A DNA stretch of 64,000 nucleotides from Shinella sp. H4-D48 (lineage in GTDB: Bacteria; Pseudomonadota; Alphaproteobacteria; Rhizobiales; Rhizobiaceae): contig NZ_CP093337.1 of NCBI RefSeq assembly GCF_022637395.1, positions 2,936,501 through 3,000,500 on the forward strand. The letters are read 5' to 3'. Positions within the stretch are counted from its first letter, which is position 1; each line of letters starts with the position of its first letter. The translations under genes were made by a program, and so were the position numbers. Shown here one piece after another: positions 56,631 to 64,000 of the stretch. The notes below the pieces were generated by a model. It had not been told where the DNA came from. It ran no database searches and saw only the letters and a program-made list of their open reading frames with translations.

Positions 56631-57425
56631 CTACGAGCACCCGGCACCCAAAGCATAGTTTTCGTAGATCGTCCTCCCTCGCAGCTTCGCAAGCGCCGGA
56701 TTGTGATGACACTCCTGCTGGAAAATCGCTGCAACGCTTCGGGATGATGGCGGCACGGCAAGAGGCGTGACCGTGCCGGTGAGCGACATGCTCGACAATT
56801 CCGGCTCCTCCACGATCCGCCTATGCGTCCCGGCGGCTTCCAGATAGGCACTGATCGGCATGGATGCGGAAAACGTATCGTCGCGCACCAGCCCGATACC
56901 GAGCATGGGACGCAATGCCATGATGTCGGATATCCAGAGTGGCTGAAACACCGGCCCGCCGTCCGTGAGATTGTGAAGCGCATCCACCGCATGCCCGCAC
57001 AACCGGCTGCGCGTCATCAATAGGACCGCTTTGCCATGGGGATCGTAGAACCGGGCGACGGGCGGGAAGTCTGCCTTCGGCCGCGCATGCCATTGCAGGC
57101 GGCGAAGCAAAGTGGCCGGGAACATGCGTCGGTAACGTCCCGGCTGGTCCATCTCGTGGATTGTGACGGTCCTGTTCTCGGTCAGCGCCAGCAGCATCGT
57201 GATCCGCCAGGACAGCGCCGAATTGTAGCTGCGCCAGCGCATGTCGCCATCGACATCGAATTGCAGGTTCAGCGTCGTCCCATTGCGCTTCATCTCGTGG
57301 AGGCGCTTAGAGCCGACATGCAGATCGGTCGTAAACAGCAAGGCGAGGTCGATCCGCGCTTGCTCGATGCGCTTGAAATTGTGGTCGCTGCCGTGCTCGC
57401 TGTTCTGTCTCTGCTCGTCCTGCAT
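56631..57425 (-). CDS. Hypothetical protein of plasmid type
   Basis: A 264-residue soluble protein with no recognised domain. It begins MQDEQRQNSEHGSDHNFKRIEQARIDLALLF and is rich in Arg and hydrophobic pairs (RYRRMFPATLLRRLQWHARP, KAVLLMTRSRLCGHAVDAL), suggesting a globular helical protein. The ATG at 57425 has GAGGG just upstream; the longer open frame is not supported. It converges on the Rep gene. A role in element maintenance is a guess from context only. Confidence 0.55.
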   Translation of the reverse strand: MQDEQRQNSEHGSDHNFKRIEQARIDLALLFTTDLHVGSKRLHEMKRNGTTLNLQFDVDGDMRWRSYNSALSWRITMLLALTENRTVTIHEMDQPGRYRRMFPATLLRRLQWHARPKADFPPVARFYDPHGKAVLLMTRSRLCGHAVDALHNLTDGGPVFQPLWISDIMALRPMLGIGLVRDDTFSASMPISAYLEAAGTHRRIVEEPELSSMSLTGTVTPLAVPPSSRSVAAIFQQECHHNPALAKLRGRTIYENYALGAGCS

Positions 57426-57752
57426 ATGGCCCTCGCTGTTGTGTCGGCGGGAGAGAAGTTCCAAACGACAGGGAGGGCGAGCAGAGATTGCCAGCGGTTG
57501 GCCTCGCAGTGTGACCCGCGGTGCATCTGCGCCGCAGGCGCGCGCAACGGGGCGCAGCGCATCCGGGAAGAAGCATAGACGCGTCAAAGAATGCGGTGCA
57601 GGGCGAAAACACATCTTGGCTGCGCCCGGCGCCGAACGCGCGTCCGTGGCGCTCTTTGACTGCGTTCCGGCAAGTGCCGAAATGCACGAAGGGCATGGGA
57701 TCCATATGGATCCCATGCCCTTCGGATGCTTGCAGTGAGAAATCTGCGCGGT
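57426..57752. other. Intergenic region with a long palindrome
   Basis: About 330 bases without a supported gene. Its main feature is the palindrome at 57687-57724. Open frames crossing it lack coding character. Confidence 0.5.
57687..57724. repeat. Perfect 38-base palindrome
   Basis: Two 19-base arms meet at the centre without a loop, starting CGAAGGGCATGGGATC and ending with its reverse complement. It lies about 29 bases downstream of the DUF6641-like stop. It could be a terminator, a protein binding site or a recombination/replication site. Confidence 0.85.
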
Positions 57753-58199
57753 TTACTTCGCCTTGCGCAGCATCTGGCCGCGCTCGGCGGCGGCAGCGGC
57801 CAGTTGCGTATCGAGCTCACCAGCGCGAACGGCTTCAATGAGCGTCTCGATGATCGTCGGCAGCGCCAAAAGCTCGCCGGCCTCAATGGCGTTCTTGTCT
57901 TTGGCAAACTCGATGGGCTTGCCAGCGTAGCGGATACTGAAGAACACCTTGCCATTGCCGTCGGCGAACCAGCCTTGACGCACGCGCTTGGCCGTTTCGA
58001 CCTCGACGCGGACGCCCTCGGCATTCTTCTTGCGCACAACATGCGTGGGGGTGAACGCCTGACCGGCGATCTTTGCCTCGGCCATCTGTTTCTGATCGCC
58101 AAGCACGGCGATCATCTTCTCGCGTGCGCGCTGCACGGGATCGACAGCCGCACGAACCGGGACTGCGGAGGTAAGCTTGAGGGCCTTGAGAAGCGACAT
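57753..58199 (-). CDS. DUF6641-like plasmid-associated protein
   Basis: A 148-residue basic protein: MSLLKALKLTSAVPV at the start, QMAEAKIAGQAFTPTHVVRKKNAEGVRVEVETAKRVRQGWFADGNGKVFFSIRYAGKPIEFAKDKNAIE in the middle. The start, Trp-containing core and C-terminal helix match small proteins of the DUF6641 type found on plasmids and conjugative elements, from memory. AAAGGA lies seven bases upstream of the ATG at 58199. Function unknown. It diverges from the NucS-like gene. Confidence 0.65.
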   Translation of the reverse strand: MSLLKALKLTSAVPVRAAVDPVQRAREKMIAVLGDQKQMAEAKIAGQAFTPTHVVRKKNAEGVRVEVETAKRVRQGWFADGNGKVFFSIRYAGKPIEFAKDKNAIEAGELLALPTIIETLIEAVRAGELDTQLAAAAAERGQMLRKAK

Positions 58200-58356
58200 G
58201 CTGCGATCCTTTCCGAAACCGTTGAACGTGTTCTTGGGATACAGCCATCTGCCAAAAGGGCGAGCGAAGAATGGTTTTTCAGTGCTCGGCGTAACTAATG
58301 GGAAAGCCACCGTGGCTATCACTGACGGTTGTAGAGACCGAAGGGGAAGCGCAACT

Positions 58357-59058
58357 ATGGTGCAGCGGCATAGCGTGGTCATTGCGAAGGAAGACGGCGG
58401 GGTCGAAGTCTATCCGCTGAAAGAGTGGTTGCGGCAGAACCCGGAGCATTTGCCAGCCGGCATGGATGGCACCCGCAATACCTCTCATCAATTGCGCTCC
58501 GCCCTTCGCCAAGCGGGCTGGACGATGCAGGAAACGCCCGATGAAATCCGCATGATCTTCCCCGGTCATTCGGCGCGCGTGGACATGATCGATGAGATTT
58601 TGGGTGGAACCGACGACCCTAGCAATGACGGCGATGAGGGCATTCCCTATTTTTCGCTGGAGTATCAGCTGCGCGATTTCCTTGCGTCGAACCTGTCGTC
58701 CGTCGATTTCGGCGGGCGCCACCTGCGTGTCTATGTCGATCCGGCCGGCAGGGATGGTGTAGAATACCCAACGGCGGTTGGACCAATCGACATTCTGGCC
58801 GTTGACGAAACCGGCGCATTTTTCGTCTTCGAGCTAAAGCGGGCGCAAAGTTCCGATCGCGCTTTGGGGCAGATCGCCCGATACATGGGATGGGTGAAGC
58901 AGACTATCGGGCGCGATAAGGAAGTCTCCGGCATCATCGTGTCGAAGTCGGTCAGCCGCAATTTGAAATACGGCCGAACCGTCGTTCCGAACATCTATCT
59001 GTTCGAATACGCTGTCAGCTTCTCTGTAACGCCGGCGCACGACATTGATGCTAAGTGA
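58357..59058 (+). CDS. NucS/DUF91-like PD-(D/E)xK nuclease domain protein
   Basis: A 233-residue protein. Residues 96-225 form a NucS-type nuclease domain: GPIDILAVDETGAFFVFELKRAQSSDRALGQIARYMGWV with D145, E159, K161 and Q172 in the order of the PD-(D/E)xK active site. The N-terminal 90 residues are unlike NucS. The ATG at 58357 follows AAGGGGA. It may be a defence or repair nuclease; it differs from mycobacterial mismatch endonuclease NucS by lacking the usual N-terminal domain. Confidence 0.75.
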   Translation: MVQRHSVVIAKEDGGVEVYPLKEWLRQNPEHLPAGMDGTRNTSHQLRSALRQAGWTMQETPDEIRMIFPGHSARVDMIDEILGGTDDPSNDGDEGIPYFSLEYQLRDFLASNLSSVDFGGRHLRVYVDPAGRDGVEYPTAVGPIDILAVDETGAFFVFELKRAQSSDRALGQIARYMGWVKQTIGRDKEVSGIIVSKSVSRNLKYGRTVVPNIYLFEYAVSFSVTPAHDIDAK

Positions 59059-59090
59059 TTGGCCTAGGGAGACCTGTCCGCCTATCTGCG

Positions 59091-59459
59091 TCAGCCATCG
59101 TTATGCTCGTCAGCTGCCCGAACAACCGAAGGCAAATGTTCCAGAAGTTCAGGCAGAGCCGTTTCAACCGTTTCCCACACGATATCTAGGTTGATGTCGA
59201 AATAGCCATGGGCGATACGGTTGCGCATACCCTTCATGCTACGCCAAGGGATTTGAGGAAACGATGCTAGGAACGCTTCGTGCTCCTTCAGGAGCTTCGT
59301 TGCCGCCTCACCGATGATCACGATGTTGAGAATGACAGCATGCTGTGTGCGCTTATCGGCAAGAAAAGCCTCCCTGTCCATGCCTTCGACATAGGTGCAA
59401 GCTTGGCCTGCAGCCTCTAGCATATGGGCTAGGTAGTCACTCAGCCGATTTTCCGTCAT
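59091..59459 (-). CDS. hepT: HepT-like toxin (DUF86/HEPN RNase)
   Basis: A 122-residue HEPN-domain RNase with the active motif RxxxxHxY as RNRIAHGY (R79, H84, Y86). The Tyr is the residue modified by the partner antitoxin. The gene overlaps the antitoxin stop by four bases, so both are translated from one mRNA with antitoxin first. Confidence 0.88.
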   Translation of the reverse strand: MTENRLSDYLAHMLEAAGQACTYVEGMDREAFLADKRTQHAVILNIVIIGEAATKLLKEHEAFLASFPQIPWRSMKGMRNRIAHGYFDINLDIVWETVETALPELLEHLPSVVRAADEHNDG

Positions 59460-59746
59460 ATAGGGCTTGCTTCCGCGAGCGCCTTGGCTCGGAATTTTTC
59501 CGGCAAATCGCCGGGTGTCAGCAAGTCCACCGGCACGCCAAGCATGTCTTCCAACTCTACCTGCAAGCCGCCAAGATCGAAGAGCGTTGCGCCTGGTAGG
59601 GTGTCGACCAGAATATCGAGATCACTCCCGTCGGCATCGTCGCCGCGCAGAACGGAACCGAACACGCGCGGGTTAGCCGCGCGAAAGCGGCCGACCATCG
59701 AACGGACGGCAGCGCGATGTCTTTCGAGTGCTGTTGACGGTCTCAT
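59456..59746 (-). CDS. mntA: MntA-like nucleotidyltransferase antitoxin
   Basis: A 96-residue minimal nucleotidyltransferase with the GSx10DxD motif as GSVLRGDDADGSDLDIL (G30, S31, D42, D44). In known MntA-HepT pairs this enzyme transfers AMP to the toxin's Tyr and silences it. The ATG at 59746 has AGGA six bases upstream; the longer frame is not supported. Confidence 0.88.
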   Translation of the reverse strand: MRPSTALERHRAAVRSMVGRFRAANPRVFGSVLRGDDADGSDLDILVDTLPGATLFDLGGLQVELEDMLGVPVDLLTPGDLPEKFRAKALAEASPI

Positions 59747-59811
59747 GATCCATCCTGTCGCTGACAGACGTAATTTATAGGGGCTGATAGCGGCGTGCAA
59801 CCTGTCGATTT

Positions 59812-61491
59812 TTATCGGAACAACTGCATGATGCTCTCAGCGCTGGTGTTAGCAATGGATAACGACTGGACTGCGAGCTGCTCCTGCGTTTGCAGAGCCT
59901 TCAACCGGGTGGACGCTTCATTCATATCAGCGTCGACTAGGCGACCGATACCTTTGTCGATGGTATCCATGAGCGTATTCGCAAATGCCGTCTGCATATC
60001 GATACGGGTTTTCAGTGCGCCCAGTGTGCCGGCGCTGCTTATTGCTTCCCTCAGCATATGCTCGACGCCCTCTATATATTCGTCCACCGTGAAGGCATCC
60101 GAGGTCACGTCGACCTCCGCAAGATCGAACCGAAGGGTGAAGGGCGGATCCGGCCTGAAGGTAGAGATTCGGAACGGTGTCGCCTTCGTGCCGTAGCCCG
60201 GGTAGACTGTCTGGTCGAGGCGGAAGGCCAATTGATTGCCGGTGACGTCAACATCGAGGCCGATGCCAGCGGTCAGGTGGTCGACAATTGTCTTAAGATC
60301 GTTCGCGCTGTTGATCATGCCATCGCTCGTGCCCAGGGCTGCGTCCACAATGGCGCGGTTTATGGTGTAGGTCGTCGGTGGCGCATTGTTGATGCTGATG
60401 TCGAATTCGATGGTCGCGTCCAGATAGAGCTTGAACGGTTGAATGAAGTTCATCACTCCATTGGGGTGCATATTGTCGTGATCCACATTCGAAGCCGTGT
60501 TAAGGCCAAGTTTGTTGAACGGGCCCGTCAATGAAGTCAGATAAATGCTCGACCCCTCGTTAGAAGAGGTTTCACGAGACTCGATAGCAAATCTGCCCGG
60601 AGATGGCGTCCACGTGCCGTTGAGCGTCACGAATGGCGTAGCGCCTGCGTTGTCAAACGCTTCTTCGAGAACCAGCTTCAACTGCGCAACGGTGTTGATC
60701 ACCCCGTCCGTCGTCCCAAGTGCCGCGTCGATCACGGATTTATCGACAGTAATGAGATAGGTATTGCCGGGCGACATATCGCTTTCATCGACGGTGAGAT
60801 CGAAGGTGACCGTTTCCGACGCGTCGAAGGTGACAGGTCCGGTGAATAGGTGGTCCTGGTGTCCCTCATGGTAGAAATTGTCCGAGGACATGCCTCCGAG
60901 GGGCATATAATAGTCGAGAATATCCTTCTGCAGAATCCCGCCGCCTCCGACATTCAACATGCTAGATCGCCGTAGATCGACCTCCGCCGTCTTTACCGAT
61001 ACATCGCCCGCCGCACCCCTTACGAAGGAGGTGACCAAGCGGTCCGAGAATACGCTCATATCTTGAAGGTGTGTGGCGGCGTCGGTTTCCAGCCAGTTGA
61101 CGCCGCTGAAACTCGCTGATTTCACCGTACTCTCGGCTTGGGCGTTTAATTGGTCCAGTTCCTGTTGTATTTTGGCCCGGTCGACGCCGGCCTCTGAGGC
61201 CGCAACCAGCCTCGCTTTGAATTCGCTGAGAATATCGACAATGCTATCTGTCGCCGCATAGGCGACATCCAATTTTGCAGCGCCAAGGCCGAGCGTATCG
61301 GCAACCGCGGAAACAGCCATGGCGTCGGACCGCATCGTCGTGGAAATCGACCAATAGGCCGCGTTGTCCGCAGCGATCTGCACGCGCTGCCCGGAGCTTA
61401 CCTGTCTCTGCGTCTCGGCCATGGTGTTGCCGACCGTGCGCAAGGTTTGCAACGCTGCCAATGCGGAATTGTTCGTGAGAATGCTGGTCAT
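59812..61491 (-). CDS. Isolated flagellin-like protein
   Basis: A 559-residue protein. Both conserved ends are present: N-terminal TSILTNNSALAALQTLRTVGNTMAETQRQVSSGQRVQIAADNAAYWSIS and C-terminal ALKTRIDMQTAFANTLMDTIDKGIGRLVDADMNEASTRLKALQTQEQLAVQSLSIANTSAESIMQLF. The central domain of some 300 residues is much larger than in typical rhizobial flagellins and contains two similar repeats with the pattern ALGTTDGVIN / ALGTSDGMIN. No other flagellar gene is nearby. ATG at 61491 after a weak Shine-Dalgarno box. Confidence 0.85.
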   Translation of the reverse strand: MTSILTNNSALAALQTLRTVGNTMAETQRQVSSGQRVQIAADNAAYWSISTTMRSDAMAVSAVADTLGLGAAKLDVAYAATDSIVDILSEFKARLVAASEAGVDRAKIQQELDQLNAQAESTVKSASFSGVNWLETDAATHLQDMSVFSDRLVTSFVRGAAGDVSVKTAEVDLRRSSMLNVGGGGILQKDILDYYMPLGGMSSDNFYHEGHQDHLFTGPVTFDASETVTFDLTVDESDMSPGNTYLITVDKSVIDAALGTTDGVINTVAQLKLVLEEAFDNAGATPFVTLNGTWTPSPGRFAIESRETSSNEGSSIYLTSLTGPFNKLGLNTASNVDHDNMHPNGVMNFIQPFKLYLDATIEFDISINNAPPTTYTINRAIVDAALGTSDGMINSANDLKTIVDHLTAGIGLDVDVTGNQLAFRLDQTVYPGYGTKATPFRISTFRPDPPFTLRFDLAEVDVTSDAFTVDEYIEGVEHMLREAISSAGTLGALKTRIDMQTAFANTLMDTIDKGIGRLVDADMNEASTRLKALQTQEQLAVQSLSIANTSAESIMQLFR

Positions 61492-61758
61492 TGTCAAAAG
61501 GCCCGAGGCAACAAGCTATCCAGCGGACATGTGAAGACCAGTCCGGCAACGGTAGCGATGATGGGAACACTTTTGACGGTTAACCACGAGGGTGCCCGCC
61601 CTAATGGCGAGACCGCCACCCTGAGAGCCGCAACGGCCGATAGCTCAGGATTGCTCGGTAGGTTTCTGATTCTTAACCAAGCCGAGCGCTTTCATTAACG
61701 TCTTTGCACGAAAAATGGTTAACAGATAGTTAAACCATTCTTTTTCCGGCAACTGCTT

Positions 61759-62373
61759 TTAGCGCACGAACAGCGGCACCACGCTCGCTACCAATTCGAA
61801 CTCCGGCCTGAAGCTTGTAACCAACTCCGTGAACTTACTTTCCACCTCGTTCACATCACGAATATCGCTCAGAGCGATGGAATTCTCCAACAAGAAGCGT
61901 GAGTAAAGACGTCCTTTATCCGCGGCGCCCGTTGGAAATTGGATACGCTCCAAGCCTTCTTGGGTCGCGGCTATCTGGATCGCCTCAATGATCTGCTTGC
62001 GGGCGTTATGATCTGAAATGGGACCGACTTCGGCGTTCAGCTTAAGGAAACCCGTAATGCCGTCATCGTTAACTCGCATCTCTACCATGGCGATAAGCGG
62101 ATAACCTGCCCACCAGTTTTCACAGCCGAGCCATACATGCTTTCTCGCATCCAACTCCTCAGCCCATCGTACTGGCAAAAAGCTCACAAGGTTTTTGGTG
62201 AATTTTGAGGTTTTGAACGTGTGGTTGCCGATCCTGACCGTTTTCCCACGTTCGCATTTGTCACCAAACAAACGACGAATGGCAGGTTCAAAGCCCGAAG
62301 CAGGGCTTTTCTGCCGAATTAGATCAAGCGTCTGCTTTTGATCCCGGTAAAGCTGACGGACAAGATTTTCCAT
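61759..62373 (-). CDS. Hypothetical protein
   Basis: A 204-residue soluble protein. Notable stretches are NLVRQLYRDQKQTLDLIRQ at the start, CERGKTVRIGNHTFKTSKFTKNLVSFLPVRWAEELDARKHVWLGCENWW in the middle and a charged C-terminus. No domain is recognised. The ATG at 62373 has AAAGGA eight bases upstream. It is isolated between the flagellin and serine recombinase genes. Confidence 0.55.
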   Translation of the reverse strand: MENLVRQLYRDQKQTLDLIRQKSPASGFEPAIRRLFGDKCERGKTVRIGNHTFKTSKFTKNLVSFLPVRWAEELDARKHVWLGCENWWAGYPLIAMVEMRVNDDGITGFLKLNAEVGPISDHNARKQIIEAIQIAATQEGLERIQFPTGAADKGRLYSRFLLENSIALSDIRDVNEVESKFTELVTSFRPEFELVASVVPLFVR

Positions 62374-62652
62374 TTCAGACGTCCTTTGCTGAGGTCCGCT
62401 GGCGCACCCAACTATCATCGCTGCGTATCCGTAAGCCGAACCGGCGTGCGTATGGCGTCCTTTGCACTCATGGGAATCAATGCTTTTCTTAACCCCGAAA
62501 CCTACGCTAACATACTCTCGAATCAACGGTGATTTGCGCCGTCCGATTCCGCAAGCCGCACCTGCACGCCGCTTTCGCCCTTTACACTCCCCTGCCTTCG
62601 CGCTCGATCCGCCCCACTTCTGGTGCTAGCGGTCCTACGCAAAGGAAGCTCT

Positions 62653-64000
62653 ATGCAGGACGATTTTGAGGGCATTCATGGTTCTTTAGGCCCAGTGCGG
62701 GCCTATTCCTATGTCCGTATGAGCACCCGCAGGCAGCTTCGCGGGGATAGCCTGCGCCGGCAGCTTGAGCGGTCGAAAGACTTTGCCGACGAACACTCTC
62801 TGCTTCTAGACGATAGCTTGCAGGACCTGGGCGTCAGCGCGTGGAAGGGCCGCAACTTCAAGACCGGTGCGCTTGGCCGCTTCCTTACCATGGTCGAGAA
62901 CGGGCAAATCCCCAGAGGCAGTTATCTGCTGATCGAAAGCCTTGATCGGCTGTCGAGAGAAGCCGTCCCGGACGCGCTGACCCTGTTCATGGCGATCATC
63001 AATGCTGGCATCGTCATCGTCACACTTGGCGAGGATCGGCAGATTTACAGCCGAAGCGGCCTCAACGGAGACTGGACGAAACTGATCATCGGCCTGGCGG
63101 TCATGTCGCGAGGACATGAGGAGAGCCAGACAAAGAGCGAGCGCATCCGAGCCGCTGCCAAGAGGAAGCGGGAACAGGCGCGCGAGGGGAAAGCTCATAT
63201 CACAAGCATCACGCCCGCATGGATCGATGCCGAACCGATTGAGGCGAGCCGTTACCAGTTCACGCTAAATCACCACGCCGAGACGGTTAGGGCCGTTTAC
63301 GAGATGGCGGCACGCGGGCTCGGCGCTACGGCAATTGCCCGCAAGCTCAATGCGGACGGCGTTACCGCCTTCAAAAGCAAGGACGGCTGGTATCAGAGCG
63401 TGATTAAAGCCCTACTTTCCCGCGCGGATGTTATTGGCACGTTCCAGCCGCACAGGATCGTCGATGGCAAACGCATTCCGGATGGCGATCCCATCGTAGA
63501 TTACTTCCCTGCCGCGATCGAGAAAGATTTGTTCCTGCGCGTGCAGGCGATGCGGAGCAATCCCGGCCAGCCGGGACGCAAGGGCAACACGTTCACCAAT
63601 CTCTTCACCGGGCTCTGCCACTGCACGCATTGCGGCGGGCCTATGACGATGAAGATGAGCCGGGTCAAAGGCAACGAGAACGGCCGTTACCTTGTCTGCG
63701 CGAACTATGTGCGCGGTCATCGCTGCAAGGATGGCAAACGGCATTTCCGATATGAGCCATTCGAGGCGGCTGTTCTCGATCACGTCAAGGAACTGAACCT
63801 TGCGGAATGTTTAGCTGCTAGGCATTGCGGTTTCGGCAATGACGACGCAGACGACCGTGTTGCGACCCTCAAGCTCGATCTGGACGCGATCACGCTAAAA
63901 GAGCAGCGATTGCTGGCAGCGCTGGAGGAAGGCGATGGCCCTGTCACGAGCATTGTCGATCTGTTGAAGGCGCGCCAGCAGCAGCGAAGAGAGATCGAGC
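62653..64000 (+). CDS. Large serine recombinase, C-terminus beyond the window
   Basis: At least 449 residues. The resolvase domain starts RAYSYVRMSTRRQLRGDSLRRQLE, where S24 is the expected nucleophile, with RLSREAVPDALTLF in the core. The recombinase domain (VRAVYEMAARGLGATAIARKLNADGV) and zinc ribbon (CHCTHCGGP...YLVCANYVRGHRC) follow, then a coiled coil at the right edge. Such enzymes integrate phages and mobile islands. ATG after AAGGA. The reading frame runs open off the window. Confidence 0.9.
   Translation, partial: MQDDFEGIHGSLGPVRAYSYVRMSTRRQLRGDSLRRQLERSKDFADEHSLLLDDSLQDLGVSAWKGRNFKTGALGRFLTMVENGQIPRGSYLLIESLDRLSREAVPDALTLFMAIINAGIVIVTLGEDRQIYSRSGLNGDWTKLIIGLAVMSRGHEESQTKSERIRAAAKRKREQAREGKAHITSITPAWIDAEPIEASRYQFTLNHHAETVRAVYEMAARGLGATAIARKLNADGVTAFKSKDGWYQSVIKALLSRADVIGTFQPHRIVDGKRIPDGDPIVDYFPAAIEKDLFLRVQAMRSNPGQPGRKGNTFTNLFTGLCHCTHCGGPMTMKMSRVKGNENGRYLVCANYVRGHRCKDGKRHFRYEPFEAAVLDHVKELNLAECLAARHCGFGNDDADDRVATLKLDLDAITLKEQRLLAALEEGDGPVTSIVDLLKARQQQRREIE

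Overview
The window looks like a chromosome of an alphaproteobacterium of the family Rhizobiaceae (Rhizobium/Agrobacterium/Shinella-like). The support is the gene content and order (irr next to fabA-fabB-fabI; rpsO/pnp; truB-rbfA-infB-ylxR-nusA-rimP; ybaB-dnaX followed upstream by the small SRP RNA; pheA-kdsB-cytochrome c), an Irr-type iron regulator and high-GC codon use. The genus is inference.

Positions 1 to about 35,060 are ordinary core genome: aroA (cut by the left edge), a tRNA-Ala(GGC), membrane and secreted proteins of unknown role, the unsaturated fatty acid operon fabA-fabB-fabI, pnp and rpsO, a HWE-type sensor kinase, a translation/transcription block read leftward from rimP to truB, a murein transglycosylase, recR, ybaB-dnaX with ffs, HIT-nudC, pheA, kdsB, a membrane-anchored cytochrome c and an auxin-efflux-family carrier. 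Several intrinsic terminators are visible. One lies in the leader of rimP, where it would act as an attenuator.

At 35,066-35,110 there is the 3' half of a tRNA-Phe gene (reverse strand) with no 5' half. From there to the right edge the gene content changes to accessory DNA, and parts of it are clearly more A/T-rich. This is best read as an integrated island (integrative/conjugative element, plasmid-like element or prophage remnant) in a tRNA-Phe gene, whose other end is outside the window.

The island contains, in order: a three-gene histidine-kinase / receiver / receiver-nucleoside phosphorylase operon matching the architecture of the Detocs anti-phage system; an orphan ABC permease; a 1330-residue SMC/RecF-like ATPase that ends in two LexA/S24-like folds; a minimal tyrosine recombinase; a divergent pair made of a large glycosyltransferase-like protein and a TGT/DpdA-like base-exchange enzyme (a possible DNA or RNA hypermodification cassette); an SDR, an OsmC protein and a dmeR-dmeF nickel/cobalt efflux operon with its own inverted-repeat operator; an orphan NMT1-type solute-binding protein; an HUH replication protein; plasmid-type small proteins; a stand-alone NucS-like nuclease; a MntA-HepT toxin-antitoxin pair; an isolated long flagellin; and a large serine recombinase cut by the right edge. 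Maintenance (Rep, recombinases, toxin-antitoxin), defence (Detocs-like operon, nuclease, ATPase) and metal resistance are the main themes.

The most promising candidates for something undescribed are the glycosyltransferase/TGT-like divergent pair and the SMC-like ATPase with tandem S24-like domains. The Detocs-like operon is the clearest defence system.
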